Shown here in pieces: positions 33,984 to 42,593 of a DNA stretch of 64,000 nucleotides; position 1 is the first letter of the stretch; every line of letters begins with the position of its first letter. Position numbers and translations under genes: made by a program. The notes beneath the pieces were generated by a model that did not search any database, was not told where the DNA came from, and worked only from the letters and a program-made list of their open reading frames with translations. Source of the DNA: Streptomyces durocortorensis (GTDB lineage Bacteria > Actinomycetota > Actinomycetes > Streptomycetales > Streptomycetaceae); contig NZ_CP134500.1 in the NCBI RefSeq assembly GCF_031760065.1, positions 4,712,001 through 4,776,000 of the forward strand, read 5' to 3'.

Positions 33984-36614
33984 CTACCGCCCGCTGAGCT
34001 GCGGCACCCCCCTGCATGCGGTCGTGCAGGGGCTGTTGACGCCGGGAGACGAGTCCTTGGGGCTCAGATCCTGTACCTCGGCGCTCACGCCCTGTGTAGA
34101 GGGTACGAGGGCGAACGATACGAACCGGGGCTTGTAGATACTGGGGTCCCTGTAGTGGGCCCCGTCCTCCCCCACGGTGGCATCAAAGCTGTTGACGTTG
34201 TAGGAGAGGGTCCACCGGCTACCGGATGACAGGTCTCTGTGCACATGGGCGTTGTAGGCGAATATGTTCCCGTCGCCATAGCTTCCCCACAGACCGACCT
34301 CGGGCATCATGTAGACAACGTCCCGGCCGGGGTTGTTCCTGAACCCGGTATAGGGGTTGCAGGATGCCCACAGGCGAACTCTCTGGCTGAAGGCCTCTGT
34401 GCTGTCCTGGCTGACGAGCACGAACGAGTTCCCCCACTTGGTGACACTGAACTCATTGGCCACACCCGTCAGGTTGGTCGTGCCCAGCGACTCCTTGCCC
34501 AGCCACGCCTTCCTGCCGTCGTTCAGGAACTCCCACTTGTAATCCTTGTTGAGGTCGGTCCCCTTGATGCGCGCTACCCTCATGCGCTTGTTGGTCGGGG
34601 CGTCCTCGATCCCGTAGACGTAGGTGTACCCGTCTCCGCTCTCACTTGCGGGAACAATGGCCGCCCCCCACTGCGTGGGACTCAGTCTCGGTACGACAGG
34701 GGAGGACGGGATGTCCTTCACCTGGGCCGGCCTGGTGAGGTCGTTGAGATCGAAGGTGGCCACGATCGTCTTCTCCAGCCTGAACCCCCAGAGGTCGTCA
34801 GGGTCATACCGGTGCCACTGGTGGAAGATGATCTGTAGGCGCTTTGTCGGGCGCAGCTCCCCCTCAAGCTGTACATCCGAGATCATCCCGTCACCGAGCC
34901 AATACCACCTGGTGGGATCGTTGTCCAGGTCGGTCATGAGGGAGCGCGGATTCTCCTTTGTCCCGCCGGTGACGGTCTTCAGGCTGTCTCCGTCCTGAAT
35001 GACAAAGGAGTTGTTCACGAACGGGGCGTTCACCGGTCTGGTGCCGTCCTTGTTGAGCGGCCCCAGGAACGTGTCGGAGAATATGTACAGCAGTCGCCCG
35101 TCCGGAAGGCGTACCGAGTAGGTGGAGTCGCCGCCGGTCCACCCGTCAGGGGTCTTCTTCGCGTATTCGTTGAGCTGCTGCTCCGGTGGGGCCTTCGGCT
35201 CGACCTGCTTGGCCTCCGGTATCTCCACGTCGAGGCACGTTCCGGAGGGGGCGACCTTGGCGTACTGCGCGATCTTGCTGGCGAATCCCGGCTTCTCGTC
35301 CATGCCGCAGAGCCTGTCGACGTCTTTGGTCATGTTGTAGGTGATCTTGGACGAGGTGGACCATTCCCGTGACACGCCGAGTTCTATGCCGATCTCCAGC
35401 TGATTCTTCGCACCAGCCGTGAGCTTGCCTTCCCAGCCGAGGCTTTCGGAGCCGCCGGCCGAGTTGTCCCGGTTCCACGCGTCGACGGTCGACTTCGTGC
35501 AGTGGTCTTGCTCATTCATTCCTACCCAGTCCGGCCGCTGAACCCGGTCCTTGTAGTCGTCGTATTCGTCGCCGCCCACGTGGTCGGAGCCGCCGGTATG
35601 CCCGCTGGGTTCCCATACCGTCCAGACGGCGGCCTGGTCCTTGCTCTGGTACACGCACTGGTACTTCTTGTACCGGATCTCCACCAGGTACTTCCGTGGC
35701 CAGCCGACGGGTTCCCATACCCCTTCGATGCCGCTCTTGATCTCGACCGCCTTGGACGCCGACCAGCCTCCGAAGCTGACCGCACCCTCGTACTTGGCGC
35801 TTGCCTCCGAGGTGAACGTCATGCCGCCCTTGCCGTCACCTACCGGGTAGGTCTCACCGATGTTCGACCACACATCGGCGCTCCTTATGAAGGTCTTCGT
35901 CGAGCAGTGCGGAGGGGTTTCAGCAGCGGCACTCGCAACTCTGGGCGATGACGTACGGGATTTCAGGTTCTTTGGTGAGGGCGTCTGTAGGGTGACCTCG
36001 ATGAACTCGGGGCGGGCCTCGTCGCCTGGTTGTATCCTTTCTCCGCCATGTCCTGGTGTCGTCCGTGTATCCGCCCACGGGATCACGCCGGGATTGGAGC
36101 CCGTGTACTCCACGGATGCCCCGGTGTAGGCGAATTTATCGGCGCCGTTCTTGCCCGGAATCCTGATGGTCAATGACAGTGTCACGATATTTCTGTCATT
36201 GATGTAGTCCGGGTCGGTTATGTCGTCGATGTCGAGTTTTACCGCGAACTCGTTCTTGTGGGTTTCGAACTCGGCATCGGGGAAGGGCAGCTGGCTTACC
36301 GTGTCTCCTGGCTTGAGTTGCCCGACCGTTTCGGGGTCGGGGTCGGCGGAGAGCTGGAACTCGGCGCCCTTGAGTGTCTCCTCACCGATGACCCGCCCCG
36401 TGAGGGCGACCGGCCCGTCAGGCTTGAAGGAGATCGCGTCCGGTTCGTCCCTGCCGGTCTTCCCCGCCGCATCCGTCTTCCGTGATGCCGGGGACAAGTC
36501 CGAGATCTGTACGGCCCCTGCGTTCTGTGTTCCCGTTCCGCAGGCGGTAAGGGAGAGTGCGGCGGCGATGCCCAGAGTTATGGGCATGCGGAGCCGGCGC
36601 ATGAGTGATTTCAC
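33984..36614 (-). CDS. Large lipoprotein with C-terminal DUF4185-like beta-propeller
   Basis: An 876-residue exported lipoprotein with visibly lower GC than its neighbours. The GTG at 36614 gives a signal ending LTAC with lipid-modified Cys25; ATG 36602 is an alternative. The N-terminal half (to about 480) is a set of beta domains rich in Trp/Tyr/Lys (KKYQCVYQSKDQAAVWTVWEPSG, ITYNMTKDVDRLCG). The second half begins at GGDSTYSVRLPDGRLLYIFSDTFLG, a pattern seen in DUF4185/glycosidase-like five-bladed propellers, and ends NSPCTTACRGVPQLSGR. The function is unknown; a surface polysaccharide-binding or -cleaving role is inferred. Different codon use, a flanking transposase relic and a minisatellite point to horizontal transfer. 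Confidence 0.75.
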   Translation of the reverse strand: MKSLMRRLRMPITLGIAAALSLTACGTGTQNAGAVQISDLSPASRKTDAAGKTGRDEPDAISFKPDGPVALTGRVIGEETLKGAEFQLSADPDPETVGQLKPGDTVSQLPFPDAEFETHKNEFAVKLDIDDITDPDYINDRNIVTLSLTIRIPGKNGADKFAYTGASVEYTGSNPGVIPWADTRTTPGHGGERIQPGDEARPEFIEVTLQTPSPKNLKSRTSSPRVASAAAETPPHCSTKTFIRSADVWSNIGETYPVGDGKGGMTFTSEASAKYEGAVSFGGWSASKAVEIKSGIEGVWEPVGWPRKYLVEIRYKKYQCVYQSKDQAAVWTVWEPSGHTGGSDHVGGDEYDDYKDRVQRPDWVGMNEQDHCTKSTVDAWNRDNSAGGSESLGWEGKLTAGAKNQLEIGIELGVSREWSTSSKITYNMTKDVDRLCGMDEKPGFASKIAQYAKVAPSGTCLDVEIPEAKQVEPKAPPEQQLNEYAKKTPDGWTGGDSTYSVRLPDGRLLYIFSDTFLGPLNKDGTRPVNAPFVNNSFVIQDGDSLKTVTGGTKENPRSLMTDLDNDPTRWYWLGDGMISDVQLEGELRPTKRLQIIFHQWHRYDPDDLWGFRLEKTIVATFDLNDLTRPAQVKDIPSSPVVPRLSPTQWGAAIVPASESGDGYTYVYGIEDAPTNKRMRVARIKGTDLNKDYKWEFLNDGRKAWLGKESLGTTNLTGVANEFSVTKWGNSFVLVSQDSTEAFSQRVRLWASCNPYTGFRNNPGRDVVYMMPEVGLWGSYGDGNIFAYNAHVHRDLSSGSRWTLSYNVNSFDATVGEDGAHYRDPSIYKPRFVSFALVPSTQGVSAEVQDLSPKDSSPGVNSPCTTACRGVPQLSGR

Positions 36615-36641
36615 GTTCGCCCCGTCTAGTGCTGTTCGGTA

Positions 36642-36686
36642 CCCGTGTGACCCGTGTGACCCGTGTGACCTGTGTGACCCGGGTGC
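36642..36686. repeat. 9-bp tandem repeat (minisatellite)
   Basis: Five tandem 9-bp units: CCCGTGTGA three times exactly, then CCTGTGTGA, then a diverged CCCGGGTGC. It lies 28 bases upstream of the lipoprotein start, in its probable promoter or leader, so variation in copy number could alter expression. Confidence 0.8.
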
Positions 36687-36886
36687 ATTACGGGGGCAAT
36701 CGAACGCTCGACGGGTGGTGAGCGTAATGATCAAACAAGCCAACGTCTGGCCTGTATCCCGGTGTTGGCGCAGCTGGTAGACCCTGCGAACGCCGGTGGA
36801 GCCCAGCGTGATCGACACCGCGAGGTCGACCGTGCGCTACCCCCCGGTCGCGGGGGCTTCGGGCTGAATCCGCCTGCGCGGCGAAC

Positions 36887-37465
36887 TCAACCAGGGCTGG
36901 ATGAAGGCCAGTTCGGACCCTGGCGCCGTCTTCGGGGGGACCACGCACCGAACCACTGCTCGGCGCCGAACTCCTCGAACCGCTCCACCTCGGTGAAGCC
37001 CAGCTTCTCCGCGAGGCGTATCGAGCGGGCGTTGGCGGTCTGGGTGCAGAGCACCACCGGTTCGCCGGGCAGCGCGTCGGCGAACCAGCCGAGCGCCGCC
37101 GCGCACGCCTCGGCGGCGTACCCGTGGCCCCAGGCGCGGGGCAGGAGAAGGTAGCCGATCTCGGCCTCTTCGCCATCGGGGCGCAGCCGGCCCGGGCGGT
37201 TCGCGTCGCGCCGGTCGAGGGTGACCGTGCCGATCATCGTCCCGTCGAGATCGATCACGAAGAGGCCTGGGCGCTGTCCGGGCACCTCGGGCATCACGCG
37301 GTCGAGCTCGGCGCGGGGGCGGGCGCCGCCGAGGTAGGTGTACACCTCCGGCGAGGAGAACAACTCGACGAACGTCGTACGGTCCCGGGACTCGGCGGTG
37401 CGGAGCACGAGGCGTCCTGTCGGTATCGGGGCGGGCGGCCAGGCGATGGGTCCGAGGGCGGTCAT
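36887..37465 (-). CDS. GNAT-family acetyltransferase (RimJ/RimL type)
   Basis: A 192-residue GNAT protein. It has TGRLVLRTAESRD at the N-terminus, MIGTVTLDRRD, EAEIGYLLLPRAWGHGYAAEACAAALGW (the acetyl-CoA pyrophosphate loop R/Q-x-x-G-x-G/A is represented by RAWGHGYA) and ANARSIRLAEKLGFTEV. Such proteins N-acetylate ribosomal proteins, aminoglycosides or other amines; the substrate is unknown. Start ATG 37465. The 270 bases between this gene and the lipoprotein hold the minisatellite and no supported gene. Confidence 0.87.
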   Translation of the reverse strand: MTALGPIAWPPAPIPTGRLVLRTAESRDRTTFVELFSSPEVYTYLGGARPRAELDRVMPEVPGQRPGLFVIDLDGTMIGTVTLDRRDANRPGRLRPDGEEAEIGYLLLPRAWGHGYAAEACAAALGWFADALPGEPVVLCTQTANARSIRLAEKLGFTEVERFEEFGAEQWFGAWSPRRRRQGPNWPSSSPG

Positions 37466-37491
37466 GGCCGTCAACCTACCGAAGGAGGGCC

Positions 37492-38049
37492 TCAGTCCGT
37501 CCGGCCCGCCACCGCTGCCCGGTAGAGCCGCAGATCGCTGCGGCGGACCTGGCGCACCCCCGCCAGGTCCTCGTGCGGCTCGGCGTGGCAGCACGGGGGC
37601 CGCTCCGGTGTGCGGGCGGTCGGTTCGGGGCACCGGAGCCGGTACCAGGGCTGGAGCGGCAGCCAGAGGAGCCCGTACAGCCAGCGCAGCACCAGGCGGC
37701 GGAAGCCTGGGCGGCCCGCGTCGGGCAGCCGGATCACCCGGACCCCCATGATCAGCTTTCCGGCGCTCGCCCGGACGACCATGGTCAGCAGCACCTGGTT
37801 GGCGAACGACAGCACGATCAGCTGGGCGACCAGCAGGGCGACCGCCCGCCCCGTCCCGCCGGAGTCCAGACAGGACCGCACCAGCAGCCCGACGGCCAGC
37901 AGACACAGATAGCAGTCGAGCCCGACCGCGAGATAGCGCCGCATGTCACCCGTGCCCCTGGGTATGCGGGGCTGCCCGTGGAGCCCGGGAGCGGGGCGTG
38001 CCGGGGGGTGCGGATACCCGGGATATTCCGGGCGCCACGGCTTCGTCAT
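37492..38049 (-). CDS. RDD-family membrane protein
   Basis: A 185-residue protein with a Pro/Gly-rich cytoplasmic N-terminus (PEYPGYPHPPARPAPGLHG). An RDD-type core follows with helices at about 38-57, 67-90 and 112-130; the LDCYLCLLAVG segment carries the Asp of the first RDD helix and SAGKLIMGVRVI the family loop. The cysteine/arginine-rich C-terminus (PPCCHAEPHEDLAGVRQVRRSDLR) is unusual. RDD proteins are poorly characterised, with some linked to ion transport. It ends 26 bases upstream of the acetyltransferase start on the same strand, likely one operon. Confidence 0.8.
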   Translation of the reverse strand: MTKPWRPEYPGYPHPPARPAPGLHGQPRIPRGTGDMRRYLAVGLDCYLCLLAVGLLVRSCLDSGGTGRAVALLVAQLIVLSFANQVLLTMVVRASAGKLIMGVRVIRLPDAGRPGFRRLVLRWLYGLLWLPLQPWYRLRCPEPTARTPERPPCCHAEPHEDLAGVRQVRRSDLRLYRAAVAGRTD

Positions 38050-38216
38050 GGGGGCATCATGACTGATCGTCAGGCGAAGTGTCCCTGTTCCTGACGGGTA
38101 ACTCCCGTGCCCCCACGTTGTTTTACAGCACTCTTACGTTCTGCTTGCTTTCGGGAGACATGGCGCCCGCGCCGCCCGGGGCGCTGCGTGGACAGCCCTC
38201 GAAGATCATCGGTTGA

Positions 38217-39644
<1,428 letters not shown>

Positions 39645-39749
39645 CCGGACGCGAACGCGGCGGAGTGAACTCGCCGTCGCCGTGACGGCAGCGGCCCCAG
39701 GGGCTGTCGCCGAGCTGCCGACCGCCCTCGCCGCGGCGCGGCCACCGCC

Positions 39750-39794
39750 CTCCCGAACCTCCGTATCGGCCGGGCCGATGCGGAGGTTCGGGAG
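39750..39794 (+). terminator. Long terminator hairpin after gdhA
   Basis: A 21-pair hairpin: outer arm CTCCCGAACCTCCG (39750-39763) with its complement (39781-39794), a T-G wobble, then inner arm ATCGGC / GCCGAT around a CGG loop. It separates core gene gdhA from the biosynthetic cluster. I see no gene in the rest of the 234-base gap before the mbtH-type gene. Confidence 0.9.
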
Positions 39795-39878
39795 CTTCCA
39801 TGGGCGATGTGTTGTGGCGGGGGGCGGGGCGGCCCAGGCTGGGCGGTGCAAGCCGAGCAGAATCCGTGGAGGTGCGTC

Positions 39879-40076
39879 GTGGTCCAGGACGACCGAGAGG
39901 GCCGTTTCGCCGTGGTCATCAACGATGAGGAGCAGTACTCGATCTGGCCGGAGGGGCGCGAAGTACCGGCGGGCTGGCGAGGTACGGGCGTCAGCGGGTC
40001 CCGGGAGGAGTGCCTGGCCCACGTGGACGAGGTCTGGGTCGACCAGCGGCCGCTGAGCGTCCGTCGGGCCGGTTAG
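39879..40076 (+). CDS. MbtH-like protein, NRPS adenylation activator
   Basis: A 65-residue MbtH-family protein. The GTG start at 39879 is fixed by GGAGG six bases upstream. The family fingerprint is intact: YSIWP, VPAGW, the [19 protein letters not shown] end with the conserved Trp and Pro positions. These proteins bind NRPS adenylation domains and are often required for solubility or activity. The N-terminus is shorter than the usual MSNPFDD form. It is the leftmost gene that I would assign to the NRPS/PKS cluster and the only MbtH-type gene in the window. Confidence 0.9.
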   Translation: MVQDDREGRFAVVINDEEQYSIWPEGREVPAGWRGTGVSGSREECLAHVDEVWVDQRPLSVRRAG

Positions 40077-40161
40077 CCGGTTGGCCGGCCGAGCGGCCGG
40101 GGAAGTCGGGGAAATCGGGGCCGGGCGGTCCGTGGCCGGTGCGACCGTGCGCCGGTGGTGG

Positions 40162-41169
40162 TCAGTGCTCCTGGGGCAGCCAGCCCCGCTGGGTCGCACG
40201 GACGCCCGCCTCGAATCTGCTGCGGGCCCCCAACCGGTCCATGAGACCCGTCGCGATGCGCCGGGCGGTGCGGTGCGAGACGCCGAGGCGCTTGGCTATG
40301 CCCTCGTCCGTGTGCCCCTCGGCGAGCAGTCGCAGGGCCGCGGCCTCCTGCCGGTCGAGTTCGCTCTCCTGGCGGCGGGGCTCCTCGCCCAGGGGGCGCG
40401 AAGCCTCCCAGACGGTTTCGAACAGGGTGCAGAGCGCGGTGAGCATGCCCGTACCCGTTCCCGTACCCGTGACGACCATCGCGCCCTTGCTGCTGTCCCC
40501 GCTGTCGAGCGGGATCACAGCTGTCGACCGGTCGAGGATGGTCATACGGAGCGGGAGCTCGCCCACCGTGCGGACCTGACCGCCCATGGCGGTCAGCCAG
40601 TTGGCGTGGGCCATGCTGGCCGCGCAGTTGCGGAAGCTCTCCAGATAGATCGTCCGCAGCGTCACACCGCGGCCCAGCAGCTTCTCGTTGAGCGGCCGAG
40701 CGGACGCCCTGTTCTCCTTGGTCTGCGCCCCTCCCGGGGCGAAGGCCATCACCTCCCGCCGCACACCCTCCGTCAGGAGGGCCAGCCGGGTCCGGATCTG
40801 CGTCACATCGTCCAGGTGCTCCACGCTGACCGGGCCGCCGGCCGGACGGCGGTCGGCGTACTCGGATATCAGCTGGGAGGCCGCGGTCCTGGCGGCGGTG
40901 ATGCGCTGCCGCTGGACGGCGAACTCGGCCTGCCTGCGGGCCAGCAGGTAATCGAGCCCGAGCTCGGGGCTGACGGCCCGCGGCGGTTGCGCGGAGCCGG
41001 TGGAAGGCTGGAGCAGTGACAGTTCGGCCAGTCTGTCCCAGGCCGCGCGGACGGCGTCCTCGGAGAGATCAAGATGACGCGCGAGCGCGGTGACGCCGTC
41101 CTGAGGGTGCTCCAGCATGGCCCGGTACACCGCTTCCGTGTGCGTATCCAGCCCCAGCAGTTCCAGCAT
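40162..41169 (-). CDS. TrmB/LuxR-type transcriptional regulator
   Basis: A 335-residue regulator. The N-terminus has a TrmB-like winged helix (LDTHTEAVYRAMLEHPQDGVTALARHLDLSEDAVRAAWDRLAEL at about 7-50). A central sensor-like domain ends with a Gly-Thr repeat, VVTGTGTGTGML. A C-terminal LuxR helix-turn-helix (about 268-325: DRQEAAALRLLAEGHTDEGIAKRLGVSHRTARRIATGLMDRL) completes it. This architecture is common among Streptomyces pathway-specific regulators. It is divergent from the small exported peptide gene, with a perfect 30-bp palindrome between them. The effector is unknown. Confidence 0.88.
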   Translation of the reverse strand: MLELLGLDTHTEAVYRAMLEHPQDGVTALARHLDLSEDAVRAAWDRLAELSLLQPSTGSAQPPRAVSPELGLDYLLARRQAEFAVQRQRITAARTAASQLISEYADRRPAGGPVSVEHLDDVTQIRTRLALLTEGVRREVMAFAPGGAQTKENRASARPLNEKLLGRGVTLRTIYLESFRNCAASMAHANWLTAMGGQVRTVGELPLRMTILDRSTAVIPLDSGDSSKGAMVVTGTGTGTGMLTALCTLFETVWEASRPLGEEPRRQESELDRQEAAALRLLAEGHTDEGIAKRLGVSHRTARRIATGLMDRLGARSRFEAGVRATQRGWLPQEH

Positions 41170-41259
41170 CGCTCAGTTCCCCGTTCCAGCGGTATCGCTC
41201 CGTCGTCCTTCTGCTACGGCACGGGGGCGGCCCGCTGACAGGCCGTTCAGTGACTCGGT

Positions 41260-41289
41260 GGCCGCTTTGGGTCATGACCCAAAGCGGCC
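41260..41289. promoter_or_regulatory. Perfect 30-bp palindrome in the divergent regulator/peptide promoter
   Basis: The half-site GGCCGCTTTGGGTCA at 41260-41274 is followed with zero spacing by its exact reverse complement at 41275-41289. With no loop it is more suitable as a protein-binding dyad than as an RNA hairpin. It lies 90 bases upstream of the TrmB/LuxR regulator start and 125 bases upstream of the peptide gene, so it is the best candidate operator for that regulator. Confidence 0.75.
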
Positions 41290-41414
41290 CGCCGATTCCC
41301 TTCCCCCCAAGGTTCACCAGCGGCGATGCTACTTCGAGGCGGACGGGTCCGCCAGGAAACACCTCTCAGTCGCAACCGTTCTCCGTGGATTCACCTGCCG
41401 AAAGGACGCCGATC

Positions 41415-41597
41415 ATGCTCCATGCCCGTATCGCCAAGGCTGCTGCTCTCACCGTGCTCGCCGCCACGGCGCTGCTCGCACCCGCCGGCGTGATCACCGC
41501 CACCGACACCGCCGAAGCGGCCGTCTCCGCGTCCGCCGTCAAGGCGGAGGGGACCGCGTCCGCCGATGTGCCCCGGGCGGACATGGGCTGGCAGTGA
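41415..41597 (+). CDS. Small exported peptide, 60 residues, C-terminus DMGWQ
   Basis: A 60-residue protein: a signal peptide (MLHARIAKAAALTVLAATAL, then Ala/Thr-rich cleavage near residue 36) and a mature part of only about 25 residues ending RADMGWQ. The RBS AAAGGACG is 6-7 bases upstream. It has no cysteine. The start of the LysR regulator overlaps its stop (GTGA), so the two are translationally coupled. A secreted short peptide between two regulators, next to a large palindrome, suggests extracellular signalling, which is inference. Alternatively it may be a small exported protein with structural role. Confidence 0.7.
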   Translation: MLHARIAKAAALTVLAATALLAPAGVITATDTAEAAVSASAVKAEGTASADVPRADMGWQ

Positions 41598-42514
41598 TAC
41601 CGGTGGATCTGAGACAGCTCACCACCTTTCACCGTGTCGCGACGCTGCTGAGCTTCACCCGGGCCGCAGCCGAGCTGAAATACGCACAGTCCAGCGTCAC
41701 CGCCCAGGTCAAGGGGCTGGAAGTGGCCTTGGGCGTCGAGCTCTTCGAAAGGCTGCGGGGCGGCATCCGGCTCACCCCCGCCGGGGAGCGGCTCGTTCCG
41801 TACGCGGAGCGGATCCTGTCTCTCGTCGACGAGGCCCGGGACAGCACCACCGGCTGGGCGGAGCCCTCCGGGGTGCTCACCGTCGGGACGACCGAGAGCC
41901 TCACCTCGTACCGCATGCCGCCGGTGCTGGAGTTCTTCCACCACCGCTACCCACTGCTCCAGCTCGCGTTGCGGCCCAGCCAGTGCGCTCAGACCTGTGA
42001 GGCGCTGCGGCAGGGCGCCTTCGACATGGGGTTCCTCATGGAGGCGGACACGGAGCACCCGGGTGTGCAGACCCAGGTGCTGGGGCGGGAACCGCTGGTC
42101 GCGGTCGCCGCGCCCGGCCACCCCCTCGCGTCGGTGCGCCGGGTGAGCACGGGGGAGCTGCGCGGTGCGCGGGTCCTGGCGCCCGAGGCGGGGTGCGCGT
42201 ACCGGGGAATGCTGGAGGCCGAGCTCAACTCCGGCGCCGCACGGTCCGTACAGCTGCTGGAGTTCGGGAACATCGAGTCGGTCAAGCGCGGACTCGCGGC
42301 CGGTCTCGGGGTCAGCGTGCTGCCCGAGATGACGGTGTCCGACGCGGTCGCCGCCGGAACCCTGGCGGTCCTCGACTGGGAGCCGCCGTTCGAGGTGTAC
42401 ACGCAGATCGCGTGGCGCCGGGGCCGTCGGCTCACCCGGGAGATGCGGGTGTTCCTCGACCGTACGGTCCAGTTCATGGCACAGGACCGGCCCCAGCTGC
42501 AACTGGTGGGCTGA
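41594..42514 (+). CDS. LysR-family transcriptional regulator
   Basis: A 306-residue LysR regulator. The winged helix is at about 5-62 (DLRQLTTFHRVATLLSFTRAAAELKYAQSSVTAQVKGLE) and the effector domain from about 92 (GVLTVGTTESLTSYRMPPVL, typical of LTTRs). The C-terminus has LEFGNIESVKRGLAAGLGVSVLPE, the usual last lobe. GTG 41594 overlaps the peptide stop by 4 bases; GTG 41603 is an alternative. A LysR gene is usually divergent from its target, but here the nearest divergent gene lies beyond the peptide. A terminator hairpin follows. It may control the cluster or the Asd-like gene facing it. Confidence 0.9.
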   Translation: MIPVDLRQLTTFHRVATLLSFTRAAAELKYAQSSVTAQVKGLEVALGVELFERLRGGIRLTPAGERLVPYAERILSLVDEARDSTTGWAEPSGVLTVGTTESLTSYRMPPVLEFFHHRYPLLQLALRPSQCAQTCEALRQGAFDMGFLMEADTEHPGVQTQVLGREPLVAVAAPGHPLASVRRVSTGELRGARVLAPEAGCAYRGMLEAELNSGAARSVQLLEFGNIESVKRGLAAGLGVSVLPEMTVSDAVAAGTLAVLDWEPPFEVYTQIAWRRGRRLTREMRVFLDRTVQFMAQDRPQLQLVG

Positions 42515-42552
42515 GCGGGCGCCTTGCAGCGGCTGCCGTGATTCTCAGGACC

Positions 42553-42585
42553 GGCCACCGGCACGCCTTCGGCGTGCCGGTGGCC
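42553..42585. terminator. Bidirectional terminator between LysR and Asd-like genes
   Basis: A perfect 15-bp stem (GGCCACCGGCACGCC at 42553-42567 with its complement at 42571-42585) around a TTC loop, between two convergent genes. TTTCG follows on the plus strand. Confidence 0.9.
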
Positions 42586-42593
42586 TTTCGCGT

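Noticed and set aside
36765..36781. TTGGCGCAGCTGGTAGA, like the D-arm of a tRNA
   Set aside because: No anticodon stem, no TTCGAAT-type T-loop and no CCA-proximal acceptor stem follow at the right distances. It may be a degenerate attachment site, but there is no evidence of the other end.
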